Positions 9,694 to 20,969 of a stretch of 64,000 nucleotides of DNA are shown one piece after another. Below the pieces are notes generated by a model. It was not told the DNA's origin and did not search any database. It saw only the letters and a list, made by a program, of their open reading frames with translations. Position 1 is the stretch's first letter, and each line of letters begins with the position of its first letter. The stretch spans positions 35,416,887 to 35,480,886 of the forward strand of contig CM046299.1 in assembly GCA_025267735.1 (NCBI GenBank). The letters run 5' to 3'. This DNA is from Mactra quadrangularis (Eukaryota; Mollusca; Bivalvia; Venerida; Mactridae). The translations under genes were made by a program, and so were the position numbers.

Positions 9694-11118
9694 TAGTGAT
9701 GTTCCGATTATCGCCGACGTCGCCGAAATCGGTTAGAAAAATTTGAGCTACGATTAATCGATTACGATTTCTCTGGACGGCGACGTCGCGAAAAACTAGC
9801 CCGTACCCAAGGGAGATAATTTATTTTCGTGTGCGCGCTATAACGGCGGATTCGGCAGAAAATGTGTTCAAGAACAACTTTTCTTCGACTTAACCCACGT
9901 GCCCGACGCCCAAGACGAGTGAAATCGTCGATGGGCGAGCGAAAACCACAGTCAGTAGCCCGATCGGGCGAGTCCTGTTTTCGTATCCGAATCATGTTTG
10001 TATCCGAAAAAGATGTGCTCGAACGCACTTTTACGTTAACTTGTATAACTTTTATCTAAGAGTTTTACGTAATCACTCTTTTACACATTTATGGTTTCGT
10101 TTTGCAATCAAATTAAAGGTGATTGTTAACAAAGCTTAACTTTTGGTCAAAGTCATTGCATTAACGAATTTCTCACGGACCGCGATTTTACCATTTTAAC
10201 AAAAACTAGCTGCCATAAAGCATAGAGAATGAAAGGTGTTCATTTCATGATGATTTCTTAATAATGATGTTAGGGTTGAGAACATACAACAGTAATTTGA
10301 AGTATTAAAAACGTCATAGTAAATGTGAAACATTCGTCCCCAATAATTTTCGTACACGGCACGTTATGGATTTTTTTCAAATATTTTTTTTCATTGTGGG
10401 AAAATAGGCATATTTAAACGAATTTATAAACATTGTGTAGTAAAAATATGTTATTTGATTAAATTGATCAGAACCTGAAATACTAGTATTCTCATTTGTG
10501 AATTATGTAATGCCCTATTAGTTGATTTCATTATATCATAAGTTGCTGATTACTTTGAACAGTGAACACAATTGCATAAAGCTATAGTAGATAATGTGAC
10601 TAAAATTTTGAATGACATTTCCCAGAAATATGAAAAAACAGATTAAATATATTGTTTGATGCCTTAGATGTACAAAAATAAGATACTAAGGACATTTCTC
10701 TTTTCAAAATCGAGCTAGTGAGAATTGCTACCTGGTAGCCTAACCGGGCTAGTGCTGTAAAGCAACTAAAGCAAAGATTGCATGATGATATCCTTCTGGG
10801 ACAATCCATTGACACAAATAAACTTAAAGACATGTAAAATACAGTTTATTTTGTTAGTTTTTTCACTCAGATGAGTGAACTGGTGCCATAATGTTTACAT
10901 AAAGCTAAGAAGCAAGGCAATTAAATATTAAATAATGATAGACAATATCAAATCATTGAAATAGATGTATATTTTGCATGGCTATGTAAGACAATGACCA
11001 GAATTTAGCTATATAGATTTTGGCATCCAACCGATTATAATCGGAAAGTCAGTCGGTTACGCCCAACCGATTTCTCCGATTAATCGATTGTGGATTTTCC
11101 AACCGATTGCCATCACTA
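9694..11118. mobile_element. hAT-like element with mismatched flanks
   Basis: Both ends start TAGTGATG (9694-9701, and reversed at 11111-11118) and carry subterminal ATCGATTAATCG and ATCGGTT copies, as hAT ends often do. The 8-mers outside differ: TGCACAAG on the left, inside a Harbinger fragment, and GTACTTCC on the right, inside a LINE. Beyond the first 8 bp the ends align poorly. The interior (about 1.4 kb) has no transposase; 9800-10030 is GC-richer, 10030-11000 AT-rich and featureless. Probably two hAT ends brought together by recombination or deletion. Confidence 0.6.
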
Positions 11119-11548
11119 GTACTTCCCCATATTGGATTATGCGCATTAAAATCGCCGAGTAAAAAGAATGGTTCTGGGAGTTGTTTAGTTAAATTTTCTA
11201 AGTCTTCAACAGTTATAGATAAATTGGGAGGGAGATATAATGAGCATATTGTAATAGGTCTGTGTAAAGTTATTTCAACGGCTACGGCTTGCAGATTAGT
11301 TCGTATCTGAATTTGTCGTTGAGGGATACAGTTTGCAACCGCAATTGTTGAGCCACCAGATGCTCTTATTGTGTCTGTGCAAATTTTATTATAAAGAGTT
11401 TAGTCCTTTATTGATGTTTATCATTTGTAGATAGGAATGTTTCTTGAAGACATACAACTTTCGGGGAGTATTTCGATAATAAAAGAAGTAGATCGTTGTA
11501 ATTTGATTTAAGACCACGACAATTCCATTAAAGTATAGCTTGACTCAT
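11119..11548 (-). pseudogene. LINE ORF2 N-terminus (APE endonuclease), truncated
   Basis: On the minus strand ATG at 11548 opens ORF2. It has WNCRGLKSNYNDLLLL, KVVCLQETF (catalytic Glu), SLYLPPNLSI and GDFNAHNPIWGS, all hallmarks of the APE-type endonuclease of I/Jockey-type LINEs. The seventh codon is TAA; the plus-strand copy at 13438 has CAA there, so this is a point mutation. A further small deletion lies near 11390. The hAT-like end at 11118 cuts the gene after GDFNAHNPIWGS. It starts 21 bp after the ORF1 stop. Confidence 0.85.
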
Positions 11549-11569
11549 GGTTCAACGAAAAGTAAAAAC

Positions 11570-12802
11570 TTACTTCGGAAACTTAACAGGACTTCGCGCC
11601 GAAGTCCGGGGAGGAGAGCTGTGGACACCCATGTCCTCGTCCTCCATCGACTCGATGTCGCTCATAAGAGCCTCGAATCGGTTGGAGGACGGGACAGGGT
11701 CCCTCTCCGCTTTTCTAACACGGTCGGTTAGGACGACCTTCTTTTTGGGTGATTGCCTTTGAATCACCCGCTCAGGAGACGGAGAAGCCTGTGAGACCCG
11801 CCTCTGAGGTACAGATGAGGTACTTGTAGAAGTTGTCTGTGAACTTGTACTTGCTTTGGACGTATTACGTGAAAGAATAGGAGACGGTTTTTGCACTGGA
11901 GTTATTTCAAGAGGAGAACATTTACATAAATTGACCTGCACAGCAGAATCAACCATCTTAACTGGTTTTGATACAACAGCTGAATATGAATTAGTTTTGG
12001 AACTTTCTACAAGCTTGCGTGCATCAGGAAAAGACAAACATTGTGTATATTTAACACGGAGAACTTCTTTTTCTGTCTTCCAGACTAAGCAAGAACGGGA
12101 GGTTGCAAAATGATTACCCCCACAGTTTGAACATTTGACTTCATTAGAACAGTTTTCAAGCGGACCTGCATGAGAAGTACTACATTTACGGCATATATTC
12201 TCTCTAGTGCATTTATTTTCATGATGTCCATATTTAAAGCATTTGTAACACTGCATCGGGTTTGGTATGTACATCTCAACGCGAACGTTGAGATACCCAA
12301 CTCGAAGAGTGGATGGAAGAATGGGGTAATCAAATGTTAAAATGTATTTGTGAGTGGGAACACGTTTACCGTCTCTGGTGGATAGAATACGTTTGGCATT
12401 TGAAACACATTGAGAGCTAAGCTCTTTTACTATGTCTGCCTCTGACATTTCTGCAAGGTCAGGGCAGCGAATGACTCTTTTGGATGAATTGAGGGTATTG
12501 TGTGCAGTGCAAAAGGATTTAATATTAAAAAAAGATCTTAATTTCAGCAAATTATCTGATTGTTGTTTTCTTTGGACTTCTATAAGGAGTTCTCCACCAC
12601 GGAGCTTCCTGACCGATTTTGGAGTTCCTATGAGTGCAGAAATTGACTTTTCAATGACAAATGGGTTCAACTGTGCTAATTTTTCATCTCCCAACGCTTC
12701 TACTACCAGAAAGCGTGGAAAAGATGATTGACTCGATTGTTCATTTGAAATGTTGGGAGATTCGTCAGACTTACGTTTTTTAGAAGAGGTTAAAGGATCC
12801 AT
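11570..12802 (-). CDS. LINE ORF1 protein with three zinc knuckles
   Basis: An intact 410-residue ORF1 (nucleic-acid chaperone, binds the element RNA) of an I/Jockey-type LINE. Residues about 30-95 look like an RRM-like fold. Three CCHC knuckles follow: Cys185, Cys188, His193, Cys198; then Cys204, Cys207, His211, Cys218; then Cys224, Cys227, His231, Cys238. The C-terminal third is Ser/Thr/Pro-rich and basic. The start MDPLTSSKKRK is preceded by the element's 5' UTR and followed by ORF2. The frame is unbroken, but the element is truncated in ORF2, so it is not autonomous. The same C-terminus is found at 13311-13413 on the other strand. Confidence 0.9.
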   Translation of the reverse strand: MDPLTSSKKRKSDESPNISNEQSSQSSFPRFLVVEALGDEKLAQLNPFVIEKSISALIGTPKSVRKLRGGELLIEVQRKQQSDNLLKLRSFFNIKSFCTAHNTLNSSKRVIRCPDLAEMSEADIVKELSSQCVSNAKRILSTRDGKRVPTHKYILTFDYPILPSTLRVGYLNVRVEMYIPNPMQCYKCFKYGHHENKCTRENICRKCSTSHAGPLENCSNEVKCSNCGGNHFATSRSCLVWKTEKEVLRVKYTQCLSFPDARKLVESSKTNSYSAVVSKPVKMVDSAVQVNLCKCSPLEITPVQKPSPILSRNTSKASTSSQTTSTSTSSVPQRRVSQASPSPERVIQRQSPKKKVVLTDRVRKAERDPVPSSNRFEALMSDIESMEDEDMGVHSSPPRTSARSPVKFPK

Positions 12803-13310
12803 GGTTGAGATAATAATGATTCATCTCTCAGGTTCCCCAGCCACCTCGGACTCCAACAAGGGGAAGTGCAATGGAGGCGGGTATCCAGCCTCCGCACCAC
12901 AAGGATACATGAGAGATATACTTGCATGTAATTGCAAATGATTACAATCAACACAATTGGCCCATGAGCCACCGCCTTCTTGAATAGGTGTTTTGAACGT
13001 TTACACTTAAAAGAGAGTACTTTAAATTCAGTAAGCCCACTCAGATCGTAATGGAGTACACATATGGTTTTTCAAATTAAGAGTATGCCTGTAATGTTAA
13101 TAATTTTGGGAACGTGCACATAAAAGAGTACATGAACTTACATGAATTAAATGGCTTTTGCAAGTAAGCAACTATTCAAGGGCAAGGCATGACCAGCCGA
13201 TTGACCAAGTCGGGCCTACTTGGACACCCGTCTACCCTGAATCAGAGGCCAAAGTAGTGTGTTGGGAAGACTGGAGATCCCTGGGTCTCCCTCAACTACC
13301 AGGATCCTCG
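12803..13310. other. LINE 5' UTR (minus) and head-to-head junction
   Basis: The part next to ORF1 (12803 to about 12970) is probably the 5' UTR of the minus-strand LINE; it contains a short Trp/Pro-rich frame without family resemblance. About 12970-13310 holds no recognised feature and separates it from the 5'-truncated plus-strand copy that begins at about 13311 inside ORF1. Confidence 0.5.
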
Positions 13311-15970
13311 AGGCTCTTATGAGTGACATCGAGTCGATGGAGGACGAGGACATGGGTGTCCACAGTTCTTCTCCCCGAGCTACGGCTCGAAGTCCTGTTA
13401 AGTTTCCTAAGTAGGTTTTTTACTTTTCGTTGAACCATGAGTCAAACTATACTTCAATTGAATGGTCGTGGTCTTAAATCGAATTACAACGATCTTCTTT
13501 TATTATCGAAATACTCCCCGAAAGTTGTCTGTCTTCAAGAAACATTCCTATCTACAAATGATAAAACATCAATTAAGGACTAGACTCTTTATGGTAAAAA
13601 TTGTACAGACACAATGAGAGCATCATAAGGCTCAACAATTGCGGTTGCCACCGGTATCCCTCAACGACAAATTCAGTTACGAACTAATTTGCAAGCCGTT
13701 GCTGTTGAAGTAACTTTGCACAGACCTATAACAGTGTGCTCCCTTTATCTCCCTCCTAATTTATCTATTACTGTTGAAGACTTAGAAAATGTAACTAAAG
13801 AACTCACAGAACCATTCTTTCTACTCGGCGATTAAGCGCATAATCCAATATGGGGAAGTACATCTACGAATAATAAAGGCAGCATTACAGAAAAGTTCAT
13901 TGATAATGTTCAACTATGCCTTTTAAATGACAAGTCACCAACTTACTTACATCCAGCCACTGGAAGCTTTTCTTGTATAGACCTCACATTATCACATCCA
14001 TCAATATACTTGGATTTTACTTGGTCAGTGCTAGACGAACAATATGGCAGTGACCACTTTCCATTGTTGTTAACTTCAAACGACTCTGTTCCAGTAAACA
14101 ACCGCTCTTATTACAAATTCTCTAAAGCGAACTGGGAACAATTTAACAAATTGTGTTCTGATAATTTAACAAGTCCGGTTTTTTCCAACTCTACGGATAA
14201 AGCTAATCTATTTGCGTCCACTCTATATCAAAGATAGCCGATGAGTGTATTCCAAAAACTTCAATTAAAGATGCAAGTAAAATTAAGAAACCATGGTTCA
14301 ACGATGAGTGCAGAAGATCATATCAAAAACGAAAAGCAGCACTTAAAAAATTGCAGGTTTGCCCTACAGCTGCAAATCTAGACAATTATAGAATCCTGCG
14401 AGCACAAGCTCGTAGAACATTTAAAGCCCCTATATCAAAAGTAAGTCTGTTTTTTTTACTGCAAAGAAAATAGACATTATTCTATTTCAATCACCTCTAA
14501 TGAACAAGATTTTTTAAATATATGCAAATATTGCTTAGATATGTTCATGTTATTTATTTATCTCAAAGTGAAAGAAGATCGAAACCGAAAGTAGAATTCG
14601 GTTTTCAATACTTTAAACAATAGTTTTGATCAGAGTATTTTAAAGATGAAGTCTTATTAGAGAAAAAAACTTACTCTGAATTACATAATTAAGCTTATAA
14701 ACTATTTTGGATCAGGTATATTAAACATCAGCGTATAAATGAATATAGTGTGCTCTTATAAAAGTACCCTACCTTTTTAAGAATTGGACACTTTGTCAGA
14801 CACAAATTAAGAAAGCAGAATGGTTTGAACTGTTAATTGTGTCTTTAATGCATGTTATATTTTGATAACTTCATGGTTGTAAAACAGTTTTCAAGTCTAC
14901 TGTTAATGAATAAATCTTCATATAGTGGCTTTAAGTTTTCTAAACGTAAATCATGGCAGTCATATGTTTCTAAAATTAACTCCAACACTCCAATTAAAAA
15001 AGTTTGGGAAGCAGTTCGTAAAATTAACGGTAAACACAAAAAAGTTCCTACTGCTCATCTGAAACGTAAAGATTCGAGCGTAGCAAAAACAACTAAAGAT
15101 ATAGCCAACACGCTGGCGGAAACTTTTGAACATAATTCTTCTTCAGCACACTACTCTGAAGAATTTAAAAAAGTCAAATCTAACTATGAAAAACAAAATA
15201 TTAATTTTCATTCTAACAACGAAGAAGAGTATAACACCCTCTTTACAATTGACGATTTAACCGATTCTATTAAGCATGCCAAAGATACAGCTGCTGGCCC
15301 TGATGAAATTTATTATCAATTTTTAAAACCCCTCCCATTAGTATCTCAACATGTATTGCTCGAAAATAGTACACCTCTGCTGGATACCGAGTCATGGAAA
15401 TGAAAAAGGAGACATTTTAGCTAAAGAATCTTTAAACCTTCAACCAGTAGATATCAAATTACCAAGCAGTGACTTCAAATGTTCAATAAACACGTTAATT
15501 AAGTAAAAATGGCAAACAGTGTGGAATCATGCTGTATTTAATAAGTTACATGACATAAAGCCAACCCTTGGTTCATCTTCGTCAACAATATTTTCTAATC
15601 GCCGAGATCAAATAGTCATTACGCGATGTAGAATTGGTCATACCAGATTAACACATTCATACCTTCTCAAAAGAGAGGAAGCACCTAAATGTTTACCATG
15701 TGACGAGCATTTCAATGTAAAACACGTTCTCCTTGACTGTCAGGATCTTAAATACATTCGTGACAAACATTTTAAAGTTAACTCACTAAAGAACTTTTTG
15801 AGTCTGCACCATCATACGCGATACTTAACTTTTTGAAAGAAATAAATGTTTATAATAAGATATAGAGCTTTACATCATTAATTTCGATTGAATTGATAGT
15901 ATCATTGATTGCTTTCGGCCCGATATGACCTTTTTGTGTTGGTGCGCCGTAAAACCCAAACAAACAAAAA
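13311..15970 (+). pseudogene. LINE (I-like, RNase H-bearing), 5'-truncated, deleted and interrupted
   Basis: The copy begins inside ORF1 (13311-13413 repeats the last 33 ORF1 residues). ORF2 opens at 13438 with the endonuclease: LQETFLSTND, SLYLPPNLSI, a damaged GD.AHNPIWGS at about 13832 with TAA in place of the Phe codon, and YGSDHFPLLL at about 14043. It is broken by several stops. After a MITE insertion (14425-14930) the frame resumes with SKRKSWQSYVSKIN and FTIDDLTDSIKHAKDTAAGP, the start of reverse transcriptase. At about 15385 the polymerase core and most of RNase H are deleted; the remaining C-terminus ends at 15838. The 3' UTR ends near 15970 in GCGCCGTAAAACCC plus (CAAA)n. Confidence 0.85.
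14425..14930. mobile_element. piggyBac-like MITE, TTAA target site
   Basis: A 506-bp insertion in the LINE ORF2 flanked by TTAA at 14421-14424 and 14931-14934. Its ends are inverted: AGCCCCTATAT on the left and the complement AGCCACTATAT on the right. Removing it with one TTAA restores the LINE frame across ARRTFKFSKRKSWQ. TTAA duplication is characteristic of piggyBac (also Kolobok). The subterminal 75 bp at the right end recurs on the plus strand from 35205, also after TTAA. Confidence 0.85.
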
Positions 15971-16094
15971 AATGGAGCTTGGTGTAAATTATGGAATTAA
16001 GTAATAAGTGTTTCAGTCCTTGAAATTTGCGAAAGTTTCCTTGAAAAGTCCTTGAATTTTGTTCTTAGAAAAGAATGGGAACCCTGCATGACAA

Positions 16095-16270
16095 TGTCCA
16101 TTTTCTTCCATTGATTAGATAATATGGAGAAGTTTCCGGCCTTATGGAAGGGTACGTGAGTACTGGTTATAGACAATGGTCCAGGAAAGCTAGGTTAGGT
16201 GCGCTGGACGCCGTAAAATGACCTAAATTGTGTTGACACGGCGTTAAATCCAATAACAAAAATAATAATA
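16095..16270 (+). repeat. SINE family 2, 3' part
   Basis: The 3' two-thirds of the SINE present in full at 22424-22713, including GGAGAAGTTTCCGGCC, AGTACTGGTTATAGACAA, GGTCCAGGAAAGCTAGG and the GACGCCGTAAAATGACC tail, ending in an (AAT)n tract. Confidence 0.9.
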
Positions 16271-16274
16271 ATAA

Positions 16275-16543
16275 TTGTTGGGTTGAACGCCGTAGCAACA
16301 CATTGTATAAGTCATATAACGGCGGTCAATCAACATTTTCACTCCTCCTGGAAAGACTAAGGGCATACTTTCGTCAGTGACTGACAACTGCCTAACATAA
16401 TTAAAGATCATTGGTAGGAGGGTAAATGGCCGTAGAAATAATTTCATGACCAATCTCCACGAAAGTATGCCTCGCCCGGGAATCGAACCTACGATCCCTC
16501 GATAAGTAAACTTGCGTGCTACCAACTGAGCTAGCCGGGCGGC
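16275..16543 (-). repeat. SINE family 1, full copy, minus strand
   Basis: A tRNA-derived SINE. The minus-strand head GCCCGGCTAGCTCAGTTGG holds a perfect A box (TAGCTCAGTTGG), and GGTTCGATTCC is a B box. The body ACTTTCGTGGAG, CTGACGAAAGTATGC and the tail CCGTTATATGAC match copies at 33524 and 35768. It lies 5 bp from an oppositely oriented family-2 fragment. The tRNA-like part was considered as a real tRNA gene and rejected because the attached body repeats elsewhere. Confidence 0.9.
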
Positions 16544-16921
16544 TTTTCTTTAAGTACTCAAACAATAACTAATAAGCTTATGCAAAAAAAACACATATAG
16601 CGACAAACTTTACAATTTATTCCAGTTGTAGCTGTATATCTTTTATATTTACTCTTAAAATTAATGTTTCTCTGCTGACAGTCGACACAGCATCATCAGA
16701 CAATGCATAATTCTCTTTATTTATTTTTTTTGAGTGGCAAAATATCTAAAATCAAGGTTGTCCAGAAATACAAAATTGATTTCTGTTATTTCTCATACCA
16801 TTGTAAAACTCAGTTGAAACAAAAAATAAGTCCTGTCTTGAAAAGTAATTCTTTACTGCTTGATTTTGTAGCATTTTTTATGATCATTTTTGTAAAATCT
16901 GGTTGGAGAATTTCATGATCT

Positions 16922-17245
16922 TCAATAAGAATGTTTTTTGTCTAGTTTAATCCAATCATCATTGGACTGTCTTTTGTGAAATATCTCAACTGATGCAGAG
17001 ACCCTTGTAATTTTTAAATGTAATTGCTTGGAAATTCTACTCAGTTCATTCAAATTTGGATACATCCACAACTTGACGTCAAATACACATTTCAACATAT
17101 CACAATTTTCTACAAGGTCAGTTAAGTCATTACTTGTACCAGTTGCTCTTAGTTTTCTACTAATGTTGCTGAATGCCGAGTCAACGTCTTCGTGTGTGTG
17201 ACCCACAATTAGAAAAAAATAGTTTAACCTTGAAGTAAAAAAAGT
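16922..17245 (-). pseudogene. DUF7869-like transposon/host protein fragment
   Basis: The minus-strand frame reads LNYFFLIVGHTHEDVDSAFSN, followed by a mostly charged stretch of about 85 residues to a stop at 16922. GHTHEDxD with a preceding hydrophobic strand is the signature of a domain annotated as DUF7869, often found in multi-copy proteins of invertebrates; its biochemical role is not established to my knowledge. No other part of such a gene was recognised nearby, so I treat it as a relic or isolated exon. Confidence 0.5.
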
Positions 17246-18950
17246 AATGATGTAACAGTTATTTCTATTTTACTACCATTTATAATAATAACTCGTACTA
17301 ACATTAAAGAACAACAGTTGTCAACAGACATCATGCTTGACTGGTTTGGGTGCTTAATATATAACAAATATAAAATCTGAAAAACCTACAGCAGAGCAAA
17401 TGTTAACTCGAGTGTGTGATTTATATGAATTTGACCAACAGAAAAAAAATCATAGAATTTGACTTAGTAGTTTGTATGTCAACCTTCAGCGGTTAACGTT
17501 CTAGAAAAAATCGAATGATAGCATAATGCCACAGTAGGTGCTTTCAAAATAAGGTAATGAATACGCAAACTCTTTGACATAAGTTTTAAGCCGCTGGCAA
17601 CTAACATGTAAATGAAATATCATGAACAAACATGTTCGAGTAGAAGACTAAAATTGATATTTATTAGCAATCATCGCTGACAACGTTTTGATTCATTATT
17701 GTTTTTTTTGTCTAGATCATATAAATTAATTCAAGCTCTCATTCAATGAATAAACTTAACCACAAGTATTTACATAATTCCGTAAGATAGTAAGTATGGC
17801 ATAGGATGAGTACATTCAATTTGATAAATAAAAAAGCAACGAAGAAATTACCTCTTTAAATATACTCTTCATGACCAGTATATTAAGAATACCCAGCATG
17901 TTTTTATTACGATTCTCTCTGAAGCGCCTGTTTGCATGTATGAAGGGTAATCCCCCCCCCCCTGAAAGACAAACTTGGATCATTCTTATCAACCTCAACA
18001 AGGTAAAGATGAAGCATAGTAAATCCTTCCAACTTTTTAATATCAAATTTTATGTAAAATTTCTTCATTATGAAATGTCCATAACAGTGAACAAGCAAAT
18101 ATATTGCCAAATATTTTGCCCATGATTCTGGTATGTACCATGAATACACTTTTAAAAAATAACCCAAAATTTATTGATCTATATGCAAATAACATCTGTA
18201 TATGGTTCTGTTTTTCTTTCATATGAGTGTGTTATTGCTGGTTAAGTAATAGTGAACTGGTGTATTGTAATAGTCCATCGATTAAAGTATAATTAGGAGA
18301 TTTCATATTCATGCTAAATTAAAAAAAATCCGAAAAGCCTAGAATTCTTCGAACTTCTATAGTCTATTGTAATAACCTACCAATGTTGTTTCATACATAC
18401 AACTGCATACACATGAATTCATATCTTATTGACAAACAAAAAGCTTAACTGATACATGGAATATAGTTTGCATTTGGCAAAATAATGATTTCCCATAACT
18501 AGTAAAAAACATTTTTCAAGTCAAAAGTAAATACCTGGATAAATCAAATAAAAATAACATAAGAAAAAATAACTCACATTACTATCGCTTGCTTTCTTCC
18601 ATGCTTATAGTAAAATATTGATTGTCAAGTTTGGGTCATGGGGATACTGGTTAAAATCAAGATAACTGTGGAAACCACCATGGCCATGATTAATAATTCC
18701 AGTTATGTGAGTTTTCAAAAGAACAGCATGGTTAATATTCTGCTAAATATCAGCTAAATGTGAGGCTCGGTTAAAAATGGCATACAAACCTAAACAATCT
18801 TTATCACTGGCATCAGTAACATTAAAATCTAAACAAGCTCTACCGGCATTTTGTTGGATGTTGTCTTATTTTCTATAATATTTTTTTCAATTTTGATATC
18901 CACAGTTTAGTTCGCTTATCTCCAGATATGTAATTAAACCCCTTTCCACA
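17246..18950. other. AT-rich DNA without recognised gene
   Basis: Only short unsupported frames are present. A run of eleven C (about 17951-17961) is the only notable sequence feature. Confidence 0.5.
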
Positions 18951-18956
18951 AGCGAC

Positions 18957-19520
18957 TTAGCGTCTGTCAAAAACATAGTTCTTTTTGGCTACATAAAGTT
19001 TAGATCTCCAAAAAAGTTCCATTGGGTTTAATTCACAAATATATGGTGGTAATCTAAGACCACTATGACCCTTAGAATTTAAATATGTGTCAAAATTATG
19101 TAATGGTCCCGGTTTATTTGATTTTATTAAATCATATAGTGTGACTTTGGTAATTTTTCCTGTCAAATTGAATTCCGTTTTTATTAAAGCATTTTTGCAT
19201 ATCGATTTTTTTGTTTGCTGACGTTTGTGGAGTTGACCTTTCAACTCTTACACTGTGGTAGCTGGCATTGTCCATTACTATGGTGGATATTTTTTCATGT
19301 ATATTTGGTACCAATTGTCTTTTCACCCAATGCTTAGCTATGTAAAACATACATCACTGTGTCATAGTCTCGCCCATCCACACTTTTTGATTTGAAGACA
19401 ACTCCACAATTCATTTAAAATCCAAGATTTTTACTTCCTCTTTGTAATATTACACGCCTGTGACCAATATTAAGTGGAACTTTTTGCATTTTCCTCCTAG
19501 TGTATGCAAGTGTTTCTTGG
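18957..19520 (-). pseudogene. IS630/mariner-like DDE transposase relic
   Basis: Minus-strand translation in two overlapping frames gives STIVMDNASYHSVRVE (catalytic Asp) and then LRLPPYICELNPMELFWR (last catalytic acid, in the ELNPME block). This matches the DDE_3-type transposase common in invertebrates. Upstream, 19520-19350 gives a diverged match to the preceding strand region. A frame change near 19250 and several stops show it is dead. No terminal repeats identified. Confidence 0.8.
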
Positions 19521-19937
19521 GGGCATTATGAGTATCTACACATGTTTTATACAAATAAGTGATCGAAGAACTTGCCTCCCGTCTACTCTGGAAATAAATG
19601 TAACAATAAAGTAATATCTGACATAAACTTTAGTCGAGTAAACGACCATAACGTGGCATGTTTGTGAGTATACAGCGTGGCACAAACTCGTACAATCAAC
19701 TTTATACAAAAATGTTAATTTTGATTTCATGGCCCTTTTTTTAAGTTACATTGATCGGGTCAACGAACCAGCATTCCAGAACTATTCTTTATATGTCGGT
19801 ATTTGCTTACCCATTTATGTTTGTTTGTTTGGGTTTTACGGCGCACCAACACAAAAAGGTCATATCGCGCCGAAAACATTCGACGACACTATTAATTCAA
19901 TCGATAGTAATGATTTAAAATCCTATATTTTATTATA

Positions 19938-20808
19938 TACCCAAACGAAAAAGAAACGCAGGGTAAAATGATATGGAATAACTTTTTATCGCCTTTGTGT
20001 AAGATGAAGAAAATTGGTCAGATTATTATCTTGGCATCTATTTACTCAACACATAATGAAAAGTTACTGAAGCATGAAACGTTCAGTGTCACGTAATGCA
20101 AGCGCAGAAATGCAAAAATTTCGTGCAGAATAAATTTGATAATTCCTTCAACACATCTTTTCATATCATCCAATACTCTAGACATTTATACACTGTTTTC
20201 CGTATTAAAACTCTGTTTTAACTTTCTACGTAAATGGCAAGGCTTACTGACGTTCAGCGGGGTCAGGCCATTACGTTGCTAATGCAAAGTCAAACGCAAC
20301 AGCAGGTGTCTATGCAGTTTGGCGTGAATATTTCGACGATAGTGCGACTTGTTCGTCGACTTAGGGAAACAGGAAGGCTTGCCGACCGGCCTCGGACAGG
20401 GCGTCTGCGCGTCACGACACGACGTCAGGACAGGGCTATACGTCTCGCACACCTGCGTATTCGTTACATTACTGCCACTGAAACTGCTAACAATACAGTA
20501 AGCAATCATAACCGTCGTATTCACTCCCAAACTGTATGGCCGATTACGTGAGGCGGGTCTGCGTTGTAGACGTCCATGCATTGGTTTGCCTCTTACTCCT
20601 CCACGTCGCGCGCGTCGAATGACTTGGTTAGCGGCACATTCCCCTCGGGAATAACACAAAAAGTAAAGGTCAAAATCCTACGAAATTTCCAAATTTAGTT
20701 CACGAAAGATAGTTCTTGATAAATCAATATCCCAATTTCAATGTCATTCTTATAATTCACCATAAATCACCACTGAAGTTTACCCTGCGTTTCTTTTTCG
20801 TTTGAGTA
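19938..20808 (+). mobile_element. Tc1/mariner element, internally deleted, 30-bp TIRs
   Basis: Near-perfect inverted ends (19938-19967 and 20779-20808; one mismatch) start TACCCAAACGAAAAAGAAAC, flanked by TA. They sit in the 3' UTR of the LINE, where both flanks match the uninterrupted plus copy near 15850. Inside, 20234-20551 encodes the paired-like helix-turn-helix start of a Tc1 transposase (MARLTDVQRGQAITLL, GRLADRPRTGRLRVTT). 20545-20655 continues it one frame away (LREAGLRCRRP, LTPPRRARRMTWL). The whole DDE domain is deleted. Confidence 0.9.
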
Positions 20809-20969
20809 TATATATTTATTTCCTTCAAAAAAGTTAAGTATTGCATATGATGGTACTGACTCAAAAAGTTCTTTAAGTGAGTTAACCTTAAAATGTTTGT
20901 CACGGATGTATTTAAGATCCTGACAGTCAATGAGAACGTGTTTTACATTGAAATGCTCGTCACATTGTC

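Noticed and set aside
9762..10059. Overlapping Arg/Ser-rich frames on both strands
   Set aside because: They sit in the GC-richer end of the hAT-like element and look like chance translation.
16444..16543. tRNA gene on minus strand (also at 22424, 33524, 36312 and 989-1056)
   Set aside because: Good A and B boxes, but each is followed by the same repeated body and tail and some have target duplications; these are SINE heads.
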